Shown in pieces: positions 44,152 through 52,934 of a stretch of 64,000 bases of DNA. How positions within the stretch are numbered: position 1 is the first letter of the stretch; each line of letters opens with the position of its first letter. Under the pieces are notes generated by a model. It searched no databases, was not told the DNA's origin, and was given only the letters and a program-made list of their open reading frames with translations. The DNA comes from Rhodanobacter denitrificans. GTDB taxonomy: Bacteria > Pseudomonadota > Gammaproteobacteria > Xanthomonadales > Rhodanobacteraceae. The position numbers and the translations under genes are program-made. The DNA lies in NCBI RefSeq assembly GCF_003335105.1, contig NZ_QFWQ01000001.1:124001-188000 (forward strand), given 5' to 3'.

Positions 44152-45791
44152 GCCAGGTCCGCCTCGCGGCCGGCGTGCGCCGTGGCTGCGCGCGCCTGTT
44201 TAGCCGGCAGGATGTGCTCGGCGGTGCGCAGCGCCAGCGCCACTGCGGTGAGCGTGGAGTTCATCGTGGCCGCGGTGGGCATCACGCCGGTGCTGCAGAC
44301 GAACAGGTTCTCATGGTCGTGCGTGCGGCCGAACGCGTCGACCACCGAGCTGGCCGGATCGTTGCCCATGCTCATCGTGCCGGTGATGTGCTGGTTGTTG
44401 GCGAACTGGCCTTCCGCGCTGTAGCGCAGGCCGGTGCCGCCCATCAGCTCGGCGATGCGGGCGAAGTCGGCCTTGGACACTTCCGCGGCGCGGCGCGTGT
44501 AGTCGTCGATCGCGTAGTGCGCCTCCGGTTTCGGGATGCCCATGGCGTCCTTCTCCGCGCTGAGAGCGATGCGGTTGTCGGGGTTGGGCAGCACCTCCAG
44601 CACGTTCTTCACGTTGACCTGTCGCGCGGCGCGCCAGCGCAGTTGCTTCTCGAACTCCGCGCCGTAGACGCCTTCCTTGATCAGGTCGTTGGTGACGCCA
44701 TACACCTGCGAGATGTTGGTGAAGTCCAGCCGGTACGGCGCGTGCTGGCTGCGGAACGCGCCGTCGCGCAGCGTGTTGATCGAGCTGGGGCTCTGCGGGC
44801 CGCGGCCCAGCCACAGTTCCTCGTCGGCGTAGAAGGTGAGCGAGGTGCTGGGATGGTCCATCAGGTGGCGGCCGACCATGCCGGAGCTGTTGGCCAGTCC
44901 GTTCGGGTACTTGCTGCTGGCCGACAGCAACAACAGTTTCGGGCTCTCGATGCCGTTCGCGGCGAGGATGAAGGTCTTGCCGGTGACGCGGTGCTCGCTC
45001 TTGTCCGGCGCGTAGTAGTGCAGCGCCGCGATGCGGCCCTTCGCATCGTGCTCGATGCGGTAGACCACCGCGTTGGGTACCAGCTTCGCTCCCGCCGCCT
45101 CGGCCGCTTCCACCGCGTTGATGCCCAGGTACTGCGCGTTGACCGGGCAGATCGGCTGGCAGCTGTTGTTGCCCACGCAGGCCGGTCGTCCGTCATAGCC
45201 GCGGCTGTTGCGCGCCACCGTGTTGGCGACCACCGGGTACGCCGGAGCCAGCCGTTCGCGGAAGCGGCGCATCGACCACGGCTCGGCCACCGGCTCCATC
45301 GGAAACGGATGCTGTCGCGGCGAGCCGGTGTTGTCCGCGCCGGCCACGCCGAGGATTTCCTCCGCCTCCTGGTACCACGGGTCGAGTTCCTCGTAGGTCA
45401 GCGGCCAGTCCACGCCCACGCCGTACAGGCTCTTGATGCGCACGTCGTTCGGCACCAGCCGCCACGCCTGCGCGGCCCAGTGCCAAGTGGTGCCGCCCAC
45501 GGCGCGGATGTACTCCGCAGGATACGGATACGGCCCGGCCTGTTTCAGGTAGCCGTTGTCCTTCGGCACGTAGATCGGATGCGGCGCCCACGGCGACGGC
45601 GGGTACGGTGCCATCCAGTTGCCTTTCAGCGGCGAGTTGCGGAACGCGGCGACGATGCGGGCGCTTTCCAGCCGCGGCCCCGCTTCCAGGATCAGCACCG
45701 AGGCGCCCTGCTGCGCCAGCCGGCGCGCGGCCAGCGCGCCGACGATGCCCGAGCCGATCACCACGATGTCAGCCGACAGCTGTGCGGGCAT
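44148..45791 (-). CDS. GMC-family flavoprotein dehydrogenase (large subunit)
   Basis: The 547-residue flavoprotein has the FAD dinucleotide fold at its start (IVVIGSGIVGALAARRL) and the GMC C-terminal domain. The catalytic histidine region is NNQHITGTMSMGNDP and the NxxVCSTGVMPTAATMNS strand lies near the end. It lacks a signal peptide of its own. The partner small subunit has a Tat signal, so the folded complex is probably exported together. It belongs to gluconate/sorbitol-type dehydrogenases that oxidise sugars in the periplasm and pass electrons to the cytochrome subunit encoded next. Confidence 0.92.
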   Translation of the reverse strand: MPAQLSADIVVIGSGIVGALAARRLAQQGASVLILEAGPRLESARIVAAFRNSPLKGNWMAPYPPSPWAPHPIYVPKDNGYLKQAGPYPYPAEYIRAVGGTTWHWAAQAWRLVPNDVRIKSLYGVGVDWPLTYEELDPWYQEAEEILGVAGADNTGSPRQHPFPMEPVAEPWSMRRFRERLAPAYPVVANTVARNSRGYDGRPACVGNNSCQPICPVNAQYLGINAVEAAEAAGAKLVPNAVVYRIEHDAKGRIAALHYYAPDKSEHRVTGKTFILAANGIESPKLLLLSASSKYPNGLANSSGMVGRHLMDHPSTSLTFYADEELWLGRGPQSPSSINTLRDGAFRSQHAPYRLDFTNISQVYGVTNDLIKEGVYGAEFEKQLRWRAARQVNVKNVLEVLPNPDNRIALSAEKDAMGIPKPEAHYAIDDYTRRAAEVSKADFARIAELMGGTGLRYSAEGQFANNQHITGTMSMGNDPASSVVDAFGRTHDHENLFVCSTGVMPTAATMNSTLTAVALALRTAEHILPAKQARAATAHAGREADLA

Positions 45792-45804
45792 CCGACTTCA
45801 CTCC

Positions 45805-46335
45805 TCAGGTGTTGGGTTTGGCGGCCCAGCTGCCGTAGCTGCCGTAGGCATAGGTCGGCGGCTTGAGCACGTCGGCCACGATCACCGCGTTGAGCGCGGT
45901 CTCGTAGGCGACGCAGCGCGCGCCTTCGCCGCTGCCGATCACGCCCAGGCACCAGGCGCTGACGATCTGGCGCGGCAGCGGCGCCAGCGGCGAATGCTCG
46001 CCGTCCAGCACGCCCTGCAATTGCAGCGGGTCGATGTGGCGTTCGTTGATCAGGGCCAGCAGCGCCTGTACGTCGGCCGGAAAATTCGGATGGGCCGCGG
46101 CGAGGGCGTCGTACAGGCGCGTTGCCTGCGCGGCATCCAGTGCCTGCCGGCCGACCAAGATCGCGGAGAGCGCGGTGAACGCGCCGCGGTCGGCATGCGG
46201 CGCGGGTTGCGCCAGTGCCCAGGGGATCAGCGAAGCGGTGTACGCGGTGAGCAGGCCGGCCAGCAGGCGCCGCCGCGAAGGATCGACGGGGCTGTCGCAC
46301 CGAGTGCCGATGCTTCCGGGCAGGTTCGTCGCCAT
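45805..46335 (-). CDS. Small subunit of membrane-bound sugar dehydrogenase, Tat-exported
   Basis: The 176-residue protein carries a Tat signal (SRRRLLAG about residues 20-27 plus a hydrophobic stretch) and matches the small or gamma subunit of sorbitol/gluconate dehydrogenase. It has ALPRQIVSAWCLGVIGSG-like and YGSYGSWAAKPN segments near its C-terminus. It is the first gene of the operon, 13 bp before the GMC gene, and probably carries the flavoprotein through the Tat pore. ATG 46335 follows a strong GGGGGA ribosome site. Confidence 0.88.
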   Translation of the reverse strand: MATNLPGSIGTRCDSPVDPSRRRLLAGLLTAYTASLIPWALAQPAPHADRGAFTALSAILVGRQALDAAQATRLYDALAAAHPNFPADVQALLALINERHIDPLQLQGVLDGEHSPLAPLPRQIVSAWCLGVIGSGEGARCVAYETALNAVIVADVLKPPTYAYGSYGSWAAKPNT

Positions 46336-46788
46336 GATGTTCCCCCAGCTTGATGCCCCTACCCAGCGGTCTGCCGGGCAAGGCAACGCTACTCTGTTGC
46401 CGGTTCAAGGCGACGTGAAAATCCGGGTCGGCGAAAGCCGCGGTGGGTAGTTGGCGCCCCGCGGAAGGAAAGGCATCGCGGTGGCTTCCCCCGGCATCGC
46501 TCCGGCCATGCCGCCCGAAAAATCTTGCGGCGTCTCCGCCTTGCGGCGTTCACGCATGTGTGACGGGCGACGGATCAACTTCATGCAGCGCGATGACCCT
46601 TGGTCATGTCGATCCTTCCATCGATCGCCTTGAACCGGGCGAGCATCGCCGACCGCACGGCATGCAAGGCGGTGCCGCGGGCGGAGGCAGTTGGTTGAAG
46701 GACGCGTTCCATCGGGGCGTCGGCGGCGGCTTCTCCCGCGCGCACCCGGCGGGTCGGCAAGCTCAACTTCGTGAAAGGGGAGAACATC
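46336..46788. other. 453-bp intergenic stretch between divergent genes
   Basis: This space should hold the promoters of the dehydrogenase operon and the DoxX gene. It contains a small dyad, ATGACC-CTT-GGTCAT at 46593-46607, as a possible operator. I find no gene or RNA element in it. Confidence 0.55.
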
Positions 46789-47187
46789 GTGGACAAGTTG
46801 ATCAGCGTAGCGGCACGCCTGTTGATGGCGCAGCTCTTCATCATCTCGGGCTGGCAGAAATTGACGGGCTTCAGCGGCACCGAAGGTTACTTCGCCCAGA
46901 TGGGCATTCCCCTGGTCGGCGTGGTGACCCCGCTGGTCATCCTCATCGAGCTGGGCGGCGGGCTCGCCCTGCTGTTCGGGTTCAAGACGCGTTGGGTGGC
47001 TGCTGTCATCGCGCTGTTCACCGTAGGCTCGGCGCTGATCGCGCACACGCATTTCGCCGATCCGAACCAGGCGATCAATTTCATGAAGAACGTTTCGATC
47101 GCCGGTGGCCTGCTGTGGTTCGTCAGGAACGGCGGCGGCTCGGCAAGCGTCGACATCGCGATGGATCGACCGTCGCATTCATCATGA
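46789..47187 (+). CDS. DoxX-family inner-membrane protein
   Basis: The 132-residue protein has four hydrophobic helices and the DoxX pattern AARLLMAQLFIISGWQKLTGFSG near the start and PNQAINFMKNVSIAGGLLWF near the end. Family members sit in the inner membrane and are linked to redox homeostasis. GTG at 46789 is preferred because AAAGGGGAG lies 7 bases before it; a GTG six codons upstream lacks a ribosome site. Its 3' end overlaps the convergent CDF gene by 6 bp. Confidence 0.85.
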   Translation: MDKLISVAARLLMAQLFIISGWQKLTGFSGTEGYFAQMGIPLVGVVTPLVILIELGGGLALLFGFKTRWVAAVIALFTVGSALIAHTHFADPNQAINFMKNVSIAGGLLWFVRNGGGSASVDIAMDRPSHSS

Positions 47188-48159
47188 CGTGCGGCCGGCC
47201 ACTGCCGGCCGCGCCTCGCCGAAACGTCGGCGCATGCTTTCCCGGTAGGCGTCATCGGTCTGCGGTTTCACGAACAGGTCGATGACCTCCGGATGGGCCT
47301 GACGGATCTTCCGTTCGAGGGCGAGCACCAGATCCTCGATCTCGCTGGCGCGGATGTCGTCGGCGAACTGCAGGCTGAGCGCGGCGACGATCTGGTTCGG
47401 TGCCAGCTGCACGGTAAGCAATCCGTTGACGCATGCTATCGGGCCCTGTTCCTGCGCGATGCGCAGGATCGCCGCATGGAGTCGGCGATCGCCGCGTTCG
47501 CCGATCAGCAGGCTCTTGCTCTCGCGGGCGAGCAGGGCGGCGACGAAGGCGAGCACCAGGCCGATCAGGATCGAGGCGATACCGTCGGCGGCCGGCACCG
47601 CCAGCGTGGTGGCGGCATAGGTGCCGGCCACGCCGATCGCGATGCCGACCAGTGCGGCGCTGTCCTCGAACAACACCATGAAGGACGGCGGATTCTTGCT
47701 GCGGCGGAAGGCCTCGTAGTAGCCCAGCGGACCCTTGGCGGCCCGGAACTGGCGCAGCGAAACCAGCCAGGAGGCGCCCTCGAACACGAAGCACAGGCCG
47801 AACACTACGTAGCTCGCCAGCGGGTGGCTGATCGGCTGCGGCTGGCGGACGTGAACAACGCCCTGGTAGATCGACACGCCGGCGCCCAGGGCGAACACCA
47901 TCAGGGCGACGATGAAGCTCCAGAAATACAGCTCGCGGCCGTAGCCCAGCGGGTGCTCCGGGTCCGCCTGCTGCATCGAGCGGCGCATGCCGTGCAGCAG
48001 CAGGAGCTCGTTGCCGGTATCGACGAACGAATGGACGGCCTCGCTCAGCATCGCCGAACTGCCGGTGCCGATCGCGGCGGCGGTCTTGGTGAGCGCGACC
48101 AGGACATTGCCCAGCAGGGCGGCGTAGACGGTCACGCGGGTGGATGATGTGGATGTCAT
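47182..48159 (-). CDS. Cation diffusion facilitator family metal transporter
   Basis: The 325-residue protein has six membrane helices and a cytoplasmic C-terminal domain of the CDF family. The metal-site helix ML-SEAVHSFVDTGNELLLL carries the HxxxD pair and a second site appears as FEDSAALVGI. It resembles the YdfM/FieF group that exports zinc, iron or manganese in exchange for protons. The metal is not predictable from these residues. It lies 90 bp after an SDR gene on the same strand. Confidence 0.88.
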   Translation of the reverse strand: MTSTSSTRVTVYAALLGNVLVALTKTAAAIGTGSSAMLSEAVHSFVDTGNELLLLHGMRRSMQQADPEHPLGYGRELYFWSFIVALMVFALGAGVSIYQGVVHVRQPQPISHPLASYVVFGLCFVFEGASWLVSLRQFRAAKGPLGYYEAFRRSKNPPSFMVLFEDSAALVGIAIGVAGTYAATTLAVPAADGIASILIGLVLAFVAALLARESKSLLIGERGDRRLHAAILRIAQEQGPIACVNGLLTVQLAPNQIVAALSLQFADDIRASEIEDLVLALERKIRQAHPEVIDLFVKPQTDDAYRESMRRRFGEARPAVAGRTS

Positions 48160-48249
48160 GTTCTCCGTGACCGTTCGGGACCCGGAACCCCCGCCGCCGC
48201 CACTGGCGGTGATGCTTGCGGCCTTCGCCGGACCGCATCCGGCCAGCGG

Positions 48250-49146
48250 TCACGCCGTGTTGCGGGCACTGTCGCCGGCCGTGACGTCGAAGGTGGAGCC
48301 GGAAACCATGCGCGCAGCATCGGACGCGAGGAAAACCACGATCGGTGCGACATCTTCGGGTTCGACCCAGGGTACGCCGAGTGGCGTCTTGGCCACGAGG
48401 ATCCTGCGGGCTTCCTGTTCGTCCGCGGATGTCCCCGTCGGCACCCGGCCGCCGTCCTCAAGCACTTGGGCGTAACGCTCCCGGTGGCGCGTCAGGGGCG
48501 TGTCAATCAAGCCGGGAACGACGGCGTTCACGGTGATGTGGCGCGGGCCGAGTTCGAGGGCGGCGGACTTCATCAAGCCAATGATTCCCCACTTTGAGGC
48601 CGAGTAGGCGGCGCCGTATTTCGTGCCATGTCGTCCCTGGGTCGAGGCGGTGAGGATGATGCGTCCACCGCCCTGGCTCACGATATGCGGCGCGAATGCC
48701 CGGATGGCGTTGGCCGTGCCGGTCAGGTTGACGTCGATCATGATGTGCCAGTCCTGGTCCTCCATCTCCAGCAACGGATGGAAGCTTTGTATTCCGGCGT
48801 TGGCGAACAGGATGTCGATGCCGCCGAACTCGCGCTGCGTCTGCTCCGCAGCCGCGCGCAGCGCCGGCAAGTCGCGCTGGTCGAGCACCGCGCAACGGCA
48901 GCGCCGGCCGCTGGCCTCGACCAGGCGCCGCGTCTCTTCCAAGTCGCCCGGGCTCGCCGGCTCGACACCGGAGCGCGGGTCGACGGGGGCGCAGACGTCG
49001 ATGCAGGCGACATCCGCACCCGCCCGGGCCAAGGCGACCGCCGCGGCCCGGCCGATGCCGCGCGCGGCACCGGTCACCACGGCCACCTTGCCGTGCAGGC
49101 ACCCGCCTGCATTCCATGTCGCTGCGTCGTTCGTCACCATGGACAC
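48250..49146 (-). CDS. Short-chain dehydrogenase/reductase (mycofactocin-type subgroup)
   Basis: The 298-residue SDR has the NAD motif VVTGAARGIGRAAAVALARAGADV, NAGIQS, and the catalytic serine with YSASKWG. Extra residues between the second and third strands (DVCAPVDPRSGVEPASP) are typical of mycofactocin-coupled SDRs, which bind NAD so tightly that they need another electron acceptor. No mycofactocin genes are present, so the subgroup call may reflect sequence only. Two ATG codons (49146, 49140) are possible starts. Confidence 0.82.
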   Translation of the reverse strand: MSMVTNDAATWNAGGCLHGKVAVVTGAARGIGRAAAVALARAGADVACIDVCAPVDPRSGVEPASPGDLEETRRLVEASGRRCRCAVLDQRDLPALRAAAEQTQREFGGIDILFANAGIQSFHPLLEMEDQDWHIMIDVNLTGTANAIRAFAPHIVSQGGGRIILTASTQGRHGTKYGAAYSASKWGIIGLMKSAALELGPRHITVNAVVPGLIDTPLTRHRERYAQVLEDGGRVPTGTSADEQEARRILVAKTPLGVPWVEPEDVAPIVVFLASDAARMVSGSTFDVTAGDSARNTA

Positions 49147-49212
49147 TCCTGCATGCCAACGGAGCCGGCCCGCGAAGGCAGTCGCGCCTTGGCGCGCGCT
49201 GCCGTCGCCCCG

Positions 49213-49785
49213 TCAGTCCCCGCGCGGGTGCACGGTCAACACGCGTTCGATATGCAGGTGCAGTTCCTTCATGTAGCCGCCCAGGAACTCGGCGGTGGAT
49301 TCGTTGGTGATCGCGCCATCCTCGGCGATCAGTCCCGGCGTGAACTGGATGTAGGCCTCCAGCGTGTTCATCAGCGGCGAGTTGCAGAAGCAAAGCATGC
49401 CGCGCAACTGAGCCTGGGCGACCGCGGTGCCGATCGCTCCGGGCGAGGTGCCGATGATGCCCGACGGCTTGCGCGCGAAGGAGTTCTTGCCCCACGGGCG
49501 GCTGGCCCAGTCGATCGCGTTCTTCAGCGCGCCGGGGATCGAGCGGTTGTACTCCGGGGTGACGAACAGCACCCCGTCGACCTTGGCGATCGCCTGCTTG
49601 AACGCGCGCGCCACCGCCGGGTAGTCGGCGTCGTAGTCATAGCTGTACAGCGGCAGATCCCTGATCGGGATCTCCATCAGCTCCAGTTGCGGTGGTGCCA
49701 GCTTGACGAGCGCCTGGGCCAGCTGGCGGTTGATCGAGCCCTTGGCGAGGCTGCCGACGATGTAGCCGACCTTGAACGTAGTCAT
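49213..49785 (-). CDS. NADPH-dependent FMN reductase
   Basis: The 190-residue flavoprotein is of the SsuE/ChrR-like type, with the FMN phosphate loop GSLAKGSINRQLAQAL (about residues 11-26) and TPEYNRSIPGALKNAIDW (about 77-94). It reduces FMN, quinones or chromate using NADPH in the cytoplasm. It is followed 66 bp later by the SDR gene on the same strand. The reductase may protect against quinone stress; that role is inference. Confidence 0.9.
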   Translation of the reverse strand: MTTFKVGYIVGSLAKGSINRQLAQALVKLAPPQLELMEIPIRDLPLYSYDYDADYPAVARAFKQAIAKVDGVLFVTPEYNRSIPGALKNAIDWASRPWGKNSFARKPSGIIGTSPGAIGTAVAQAQLRGMLCFCNSPLMNTLEAYIQFTPGLIAEDGAITNESTAEFLGGYMKELHLHIERVLTVHPRGD

Positions 49786-49846
49786 GGGAACTTCCTCGTG
49801 GGTGGCGTGGTGTGGTGCCGCTGGAGCCGTCGCGGCGGGTGATCTC

Positions 49847-51472
49847 TCAATGGCAGGCTGGGTTTGCCGCGCCCGCCATGGCGAAGAAGGTGATGGTGGC
49901 CGGTGCCAGTGCGGCGCGACCCGCCGTTTGCTGTGTGCCCTGCAGCGGCGGCAACGCGTCGCCGGCAGCCAGTGCCAGCGCGCGGCCATTCAACTGCACC
50001 TGGTGGTCTTCGAGTTTCGCTGCACCCAGGGTGTAACGCCGGGCCCCCAGCGGCAGCTCGATGGATGCGGGCCGGGTGCGGCTGTTGTTGATCGCCAGCA
50101 CGGTCACGCCGCCGGCGTGTCCGGGCAGGCATTGCGCGTACAGGTGCAGGCCGGGGCGCGACGGGCCCGCGTCGAGCACGGTGGTGCCCATCAGCCGATG
50201 CCACAGCAGGGCCGCCCAGTAATTGGGCCGGGGCGCGAAGGTGCTTTCGTCGAGCAGGCCGTATTCGCTGGACGCCAGCGTGTTGTGGAACACCACGCCG
50301 ACGCCGCGCCGGGCCAACCGGCCGAGCTGGTCGAGGTAGCGGAAGCTGTCCAGGAACGTCGCGGCCCACGGGTTGCCGCCGCAGGCCGCGTCGGCGGTCT
50401 CGGTGACCCACACCGGCTTGCCCGGTGCGTAGCGGTCGCGCAAGCCCTTTACGTAGAAGTCGTAGCTGGTGTCCGTGCGCGCCAGCCATGCTTCGGACAA
50501 TGCATCCGCGGCGGTGGTCTGCGCGCCGGCGCCCATCGACGCGCAGCGGATCGAGGCTGCGCCGTAGAAGTGGTACGAGAAGATGTCGACCTTCGGCGCC
50601 GGCGTGGCGGCGAGCATGGCCGCGGTCCTGACCAGGCCGGTCGCCAGCCCGCCACCGCCCATGGCGGGCATCAGCACGCCTTCGCCGACCGAGCCGGGGC
50701 CGACGATCTTCATGTCGGGCGCGGCCTTTGCCGCGAACGCGCGGAACACCGCGAAGTCGCGTGCGTAGTCCTGTGCGGTGTAGCCCTTCGGCGCACCACC
50801 ATAGACTGGCATGTCCGGCTCGTTGAAGAACTCCGCCGCGGCGATATGGCCGCCGGCAGCCTTGGTGAAGGCGACGAACTGCCGTGCTTGTTCGGACGTC
50901 CAGATGCCGTTCTGGTCACGCACGCCGGCGCTGATCGCGAAGGAGGTGACCAGCTTGGCGTCCACGGCGTGCGCGAAGTCGATCACGCCCTTCCACTGCG
51001 CGCGGTCCAGCACGCCCTGGAAACCTTCCGGCACCCTGGCCGGTGCGGGACCGTCGGCATCGTGGAAGTACACCGTGTTGGCCCAGGTGCCGCTGGTGCG
51101 CATGTACGCCGGCCCGAGCGCCGCGGCGAGCTTGCGCAGGCGCGGGTTGGACAGGTCGATCGCCGGGCGGGCCTGGAACATCGTCGGGTCCTGCCCGGCC
51201 ACCCCGGCCGCCGCCGCGCCTGCGCCAGCCCTGGCCTTCATCGCCGCGATGCTCTCTGCGGTGTACGGCTTCCAGAAGTTGCCGCCGACCACCTCGGCCA
51301 TCTCGACGTTGTACGACTGGTAGCGCGCGTCGACCTGCGCGATCGGCGGCAGCGTGGCCGGAGCAAGCCGGACCGTGCCGGGCGTCGCGGACGGGCTGAC
51401 GCTGCCCGCCGTCGCCGCCAGCGCCGCGAAGCATGCGCCGGCGGCGAGTCCGATCCATCTGGTCGTTTCCAT
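49847..51472 (-). CDS. Exported GH79-like glycoside hydrolase
   Basis: The 541-residue protein has a signal peptide (about residues 1-24) and a TIM-barrel of the heparanase/beta-glucuronidase type. AAAEFFNEPDMPVYGG holds the probable acid/base glutamate, and VWVTETADAACGG the probable nucleophile. The C-terminal beta domain (GGVTVLAINNSRTRPASIELPLG) is as in GH79. It would release glucuronic acid or similar residues from polysaccharides or proteoglycans in the periplasm. The gene stands alone between the FMN reductase and Dps genes. Confidence 0.78.
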   Translation of the reverse strand: METTRWIGLAAGACFAALAATAGSVSPSATPGTVRLAPATLPPIAQVDARYQSYNVEMAEVVGGNFWKPYTAESIAAMKARAGAGAAAAGVAGQDPTMFQARPAIDLSNPRLRKLAAALGPAYMRTSGTWANTVYFHDADGPAPARVPEGFQGVLDRAQWKGVIDFAHAVDAKLVTSFAISAGVRDQNGIWTSEQARQFVAFTKAAGGHIAAAEFFNEPDMPVYGGAPKGYTAQDYARDFAVFRAFAAKAAPDMKIVGPGSVGEGVLMPAMGGGGLATGLVRTAAMLAATPAPKVDIFSYHFYGAASIRCASMGAGAQTTAADALSEAWLARTDTSYDFYVKGLRDRYAPGKPVWVTETADAACGGNPWAATFLDSFRYLDQLGRLARRGVGVVFHNTLASSEYGLLDESTFAPRPNYWAALLWHRLMGTTVLDAGPSRPGLHLYAQCLPGHAGGVTVLAINNSRTRPASIELPLGARRYTLGAAKLEDHQVQLNGRALALAAGDALPPLQGTQQTAGRAALAPATITFFAMAGAANPACH

Positions 51473-51550
51473 CTGTCGAACCTCGTGAGTGGACCATCCT
51501 CCCGGCCGCGATGGCGCGTCGCGGCACAGCGCTGTCTCGCGCCCGGGGGT

Positions 51551-52096
51551 TCAATGCCCGCTGGAATCACCGCGACGCATGGTCTCGAACAGGAACCAGG
51601 TGCGTCGTTCGGTCTCGTCGATCCATTCTTCGATCAGGCTGGCGGTGGCGATGTCGTGGCGCTCGTCGCAGACCTCGTGGGCCTCGCGCAGGCGAGCGGC
51701 CAGCGCCTTGTTGTCCTCGCGCAGCTCGGCCAGCATGTCGGTCGGCTCGACGTACTCGGCGTCGTTGTCGTCGACGCGCTGCAGCCGCGCGATGTGGCCG
51801 ATCGAACGCAGCGTGCTGCCGCCGATCTTGCGGATGCGTTCGGCGATCGGGTCGGTCATCGCGAAGAGCTGGTCGCCATGCTCGTCGAGCAGCAGGTGAT
51901 AGTCGCGGAAGTTCGGCCCGCTCATGTGCCAGTGGAAGTTCTTGGTCTTCAGGTACAGCGCGAACACGTCGGCGAGGATCGCGTTCATCGCGCCGCTCAC
52001 GTCGCGGGTGGCGCGGGCGTCGAGGTCGGTGGGGGTAGCCAGCGGGGCATGTTGCATGCGCTGTGCGGAGGCCTTGCTGGAGCCGGATTTCTTCAT
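51551..52096 (-). CDS. dps: Dps-family ferritin-like protein
   Basis: The 181-residue protein forms the hollow dodecamer that oxidises and stores iron and shields DNA. The ferroxidase motif is intact (KNFHWHMSGPNFRDYHLLLDEHGDQLF, His55/His57 and Asp71/Glu72, described by position), with the second helix ending in RTWFLFETM. The N-terminal extension (about 20 residues, basic) could bind DNA. Assignment as Dps rather than another bacterioferritin relative is strong. Confidence 0.9.
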   Translation of the reverse strand: MKKSGSSKASAQRMQHAPLATPTDLDARATRDVSGAMNAILADVFALYLKTKNFHWHMSGPNFRDYHLLLDEHGDQLFAMTDPIAERIRKIGGSTLRSIGHIARLQRVDDNDAEYVEPTDMLAELREDNKALAARLREAHEVCDERHDIATASLIEEWIDETERRTWFLFETMRRGDSSGH

Positions 52097-52127
52097 GGGA
52101 CGGGTCCTCTGGTCGGAAGGGTGGAGG

Positions 52128-52739
52128 TCAGTAGCCCACCGTGAAACGTTGCCGCGGATGTTTCGGCGTTTCCAGCTCGTCGACGAAGGCGATCGCGTAG
52201 TCCTCCATCGAGATCCAGCTCTTGCCGCTGGCGGCGGTGAGCAGCTGGTCGCCGCCCAGCCGGAATTTGTCGGTGCGCTCACCGGGGACGAACTCGGCGG
52301 AGGGCGACAAAAAGGTCCAGTCGAGCTCGCGCTCGCTGCGCAGGGTGTCGAGGAAGCGGCGGCCGGCTTCCGCCTCCGGCCGGTACGCCGCGGGAAAGTC
52401 CGGCGTGTCGAGCAGGGCATGGCCCGGCGCCACTTCCAGGCTGCCGGCGCCGCCGACCACCAGCAATCGGCCGACCCCCGCGTGCTTCACCGCGGCGATC
52501 AGCGAGGCGGCATCGGTAGTGGCGAATTTCAGCGCGCTGAGCACCGCATCGTGGCCGGCCAGCAGCGGCGCCAGTTGCGCCGGCTGGTTGGCATCGCCGT
52601 TCTTCAGCACCAGGTGGGGCTGGCTGGCCAGCTTGCCGGTGTCGCGGGCGATCCCGGTAACCTGGTGGCCGCGTCGCAGCAGTTCCGCCAGCAGGCGCGA
52701 ACCGACGCGGCCGCTGACCCCGATCAAGGCGATGTTCAT
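52128..52739 (-). CDS. NAD(P)-binding SDR-like protein (NmrA/YwnB type)
   Basis: The 203-residue protein begins with the dinucleotide motif MNIALIGVSGRVGSRLL and follows the atypical extended SDR/NmrA pattern, with DAVLSAL, LLVVGGAGSLEV and DWTFLSPSAEFVPGERT. These proteins bind NAD(P) and act as redox sensors or epimerase-like enzymes; none of the catalytic YxxxK type is evident. It lies 31 bp before the dps gene on the same strand and may share its promoter. Confidence 0.85.
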   Translation of the reverse strand: MNIALIGVSGRVGSRLLAELLRRGHQVTGIARDTGKLASQPHLVLKNGDANQPAQLAPLLAGHDAVLSALKFATTDAASLIAAVKHAGVGRLLVVGGAGSLEVAPGHALLDTPDFPAAYRPEAEAGRRFLDTLRSERELDWTFLSPSAEFVPGERTDKFRLGGDQLLTAASGKSWISMEDYAIAFVDELETPKHPRQRFTVGY

Positions 52740-52934
52740 GTTGCCTCCCGGTGCTGCATCGGGTTGATTGCCGGTTTCGTCCGTACCGGCGGGATGGCCG
52801 GAAGCGGTGCGGCAGCCGCGGTGCGAATGGCCTTCCATTCACGACCCGTGGTGCCGCGTCGCCGATCACGTCAGACTAACGCGGTGGATGTCAGCAATAC
52901 GTGGACATGAACCGTCATGGATGGAGTTATCCCA

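Noticed and set aside
46593..46607. Dyad ATGACC-CTT-GGTCAT in front of the DoxX gene
   Set aside because: Arms of six bases with no further symmetry occur often by chance, so it is kept only as a remark in the intergenic entry.
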